DNA of 64,000 nucleotides from Gammaproteobacteria bacterium (GTDB lineage: Bacteria; Pseudomonadota; Gammaproteobacteria; Enterobacterales; Alteromonadaceae), in NCBI GenBank assembly GCA_018826295.1, contig JAHJZX010000035.1, forward strand, positions 62,001 to 126,000, in the 5' to 3' direction. The notes under the pieces are model-generated. The model saw only the letters and a program-made list of their open reading frames with translations. It had not been told where the DNA came from and ran no database searches. Shown in pieces: positions 63,043 to 64,000 of the stretch; the stretch's first letter is position 1, and every line of letters begins with the position of its first letter. The position numbers and the translations under genes were made by a program.

Positions 63043-63507
63043 ATGACTATTGCATCCGAACTGAGTTGCATCCCTGGCGAGCAGCGCCTGCAGCTGGATA
63101 ATCAGCTGTGCTTTGCGCTGTATTCGGCCTCATTAGCTATGACTAAATCGTACAAGCCGTTGCTGGATGCGCTGGATCTGACCTACCCGCAATATCTGGT
63201 GATGCTGATTCTGTGGGAAAAAGACGGTATAGCGCTAAAAGACATCGCGCAAAAGTTGTTTACCGAATCGGGTGCGTTAACACCGGTATTAAAGCGCATG
63301 CAGGAAATGGGCTTGCTGCTGCGCGCCCGCAGTGTACACAGCGAGCGCACGCTGGAAATCCGCTTAACTGACAAAGGCCGCGAGCTTAAGCAACGTGCGC
63401 TGAAGGTCAACGAAACCGTGGCGCTAAATTGCGGCATGGGGTTAGAGCAAATGCAACAACTGCGCGATCAGCTGGTGCAACTGCGCGCCCAGCTGATGCA
63501 GTTGTGA
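63043..63507 (+). CDS. ohrR: MarR-family regulator, OhrR
   Basis: 154 residues from the ATG at 63043. Sensor Cys23 in DNQLCFALYSASLAMTKSYK, winged helix (LKDIAQKLFTESGALTPVLK; VHSERTLEIRLTDKGRELK). Oxidation of the Cys releases DNA and derepresses ohr. The pair of palindromes before ohr is the expected target. Confidence 0.93.
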   Translation: MTIASELSCIPGEQRLQLDNQLCFALYSASLAMTKSYKPLLDALDLTYPQYLVMLILWEKDGIALKDIAQKLFTESGALTPVLKRMQEMGLLLRARSVHSERTLEIRLTDKGRELKQRALKVNETVALNCGMGLEQMQQLRDQLVQLRAQLMQL

Positions 63508-63529
63508 TAAAACCTTAAGAAGAAAAGCA

Positions 63530-63552
63530 AAAGCCAGCATTAAGCTGGCTTT
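63530..63552. terminator. Bidirectional terminator between ohrR and the last gene
   Basis: AAAGCCAGC-ATTAA-GCTGGCTTT, then TT on the plus strand; AAAA precedes so it serves the minus strand too. Confidence 0.85.
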
Positions 63553-63579
63553 TTAGTTTTATCGCTTAGATCAACTTGG

Positions 63580-64000
63580 TCAGGGGTTTACCTGCATTGT
63601 CGCGAAACGATAGTTATTCGGCGTACTAAAGCCTGCCGGCGTCTGCATGGTCAGACTGACGTTGCCCGGTTGTTTTGCATTAAAGCTGGCGTTCAGGTAC
63701 TGCGAGCCGGGTACAAAGTTAAGCGGAGCGCTTTGTTCGCCGATAGCAGGGTCACTGCTAGTGAAACTCACATCCACTTCGACACCAGGGCGTAAAGGTA
63801 AATAGCTATAGTAATCAAGCGTAGCCGGATACAGGATATAGGCGCCAATCAACACATCGTTGTTACTGCCATTGGCAACATTTGCACTGTAATTGGTATA
63901 CCAGAAACCAAAGCCACTGGGCCAAACTTCAACCGTCGTATTGCCATTATTGTAACCCGTCGCACTGGCCTGCAACTGGGCGCTACCCTGGTTAATGCCG
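63580..64000 (-). CDS. C-terminal part of a secreted/surface-like protein (cut by window edge)
   Basis: About 139 C-terminal residues are visible and the frame runs off base 64000. Beta-rich, low in charged residues, Asn/Thr/Ser/Gly/Tyr-rich: QASATGYNNGNTTVEVWPSG, GVEVDVSFTSSDPAIGEQSA and PGNVSLTMQTPAGF. The alternation suggests immunoglobulin-like extracellular domains. Ends TAA with no sorting signal visible. Family not recognised. Confidence 0.6.
   Translation of the reverse strand, partial: GINQGSAQLQASATGYNNGNTTVEVWPSGFGFWYTNYSANVANGSNNDVLIGAYILYPATLDYYSYLPLRPGVEVDVSFTSSDPAIGEQSAPLNFVPGSQYLNASFNAKQPGNVSLTMQTPAGFSTPNNYRFATMQVNP

Noticed and set aside
1-64000. CRISPR arrays, tRNA or rRNA genes, insertion sequences
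   Set aside because: No regularly spaced direct repeats, tRNA cloverleaf or transposase gene was found on reading. A covariance-model scan was not possible.

Overview
The window looks like chromosomal DNA of a gammaproteobacterium in the Alteromonadales/Chromatiaceae neighbourhood (Rheinheimera, Alishewanella or Arsukibacterium type). This is inferred from gene content: an ilvGMD attenuated operon, a syntenic aryl-polyene (ape) cluster, a Shewanella-like split borosin pair, and alteromonad-style cysGDN and cysJIH operons. I could not search a database, so the genus is a guess.

Layout. 1-3607 (minus): branched-chain amino acid genes ilvG-ilvM-ilvD (ilvD runs off the left edge), preceded by a leader peptide and attenuator. 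3796-4294: two small genes. 4291-29141: a roughly 25 kb pigment cluster. Its right half follows the E. coli ape order C-D-E-F-G-H-I-J-K-L-M-N-O-P-Q-R almost gene for gene, with apeJ split in two and two extra genes inserted (an aromatic amino acid ammonia-lyase and a halogenase-like flavoenzyme). Its left half adds a phosphopantetheinyl transferase, an ABC exporter, a second ACP/ketosynthase set, and a minus-strand block with DarA and DarB homologues for dialkylresorcinol synthesis plus a BtrH-like acyltransferase. Together these predict a flexirubin/arcuflavin-like aryl polyene-dialkylresorcinol ester.

29142-31769: envelope and housekeeping genes. 31838-39040 (minus): sulfate activation and siroheme (cysG-cysD-cysN-SLC13 permease-cysC, then cysQ), with nested hairpin repeats between cysC and cysQ. 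39304-42031: the most striking locus, a three-gene operon with a 68-aa split-borosin precursor, a TPR-GGDEF diguanylate cyclase and a borosin-type alpha-N-methyltransferase. The methyltransferase carries the Tyr/Arg/Tyr/Tyr catalytic set of SonM, and alignment to SonA points to Phe63 and Phe65 as the methylated residues. 42103-44394: ahpC and ahpF. 45421-49731: cysJ-cysI-cysH.

50020-55930: a YggN-like protein, a RidA protein, an ABC exporter, a matrixin-like protein whose catalytic Glu is Gln, and an NfeD/SPFH/small-protein trio. 56025-59883: an AT-rich defence-like patch. It holds an Mrr-like nuclease and a NACHT ATPase lying in the same reading frame, separated by one TAA and 40 open codons; a histone-deacetylase remnant; and a Tse2-like toxin with an overlapping small gene. 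60009-64000: an intact matrixin paralogue, an amidohydrolase, the ohr/ohrR peroxide pair with two matching palindromes upstream, and the C-terminal part of a cell-surface-like protein.
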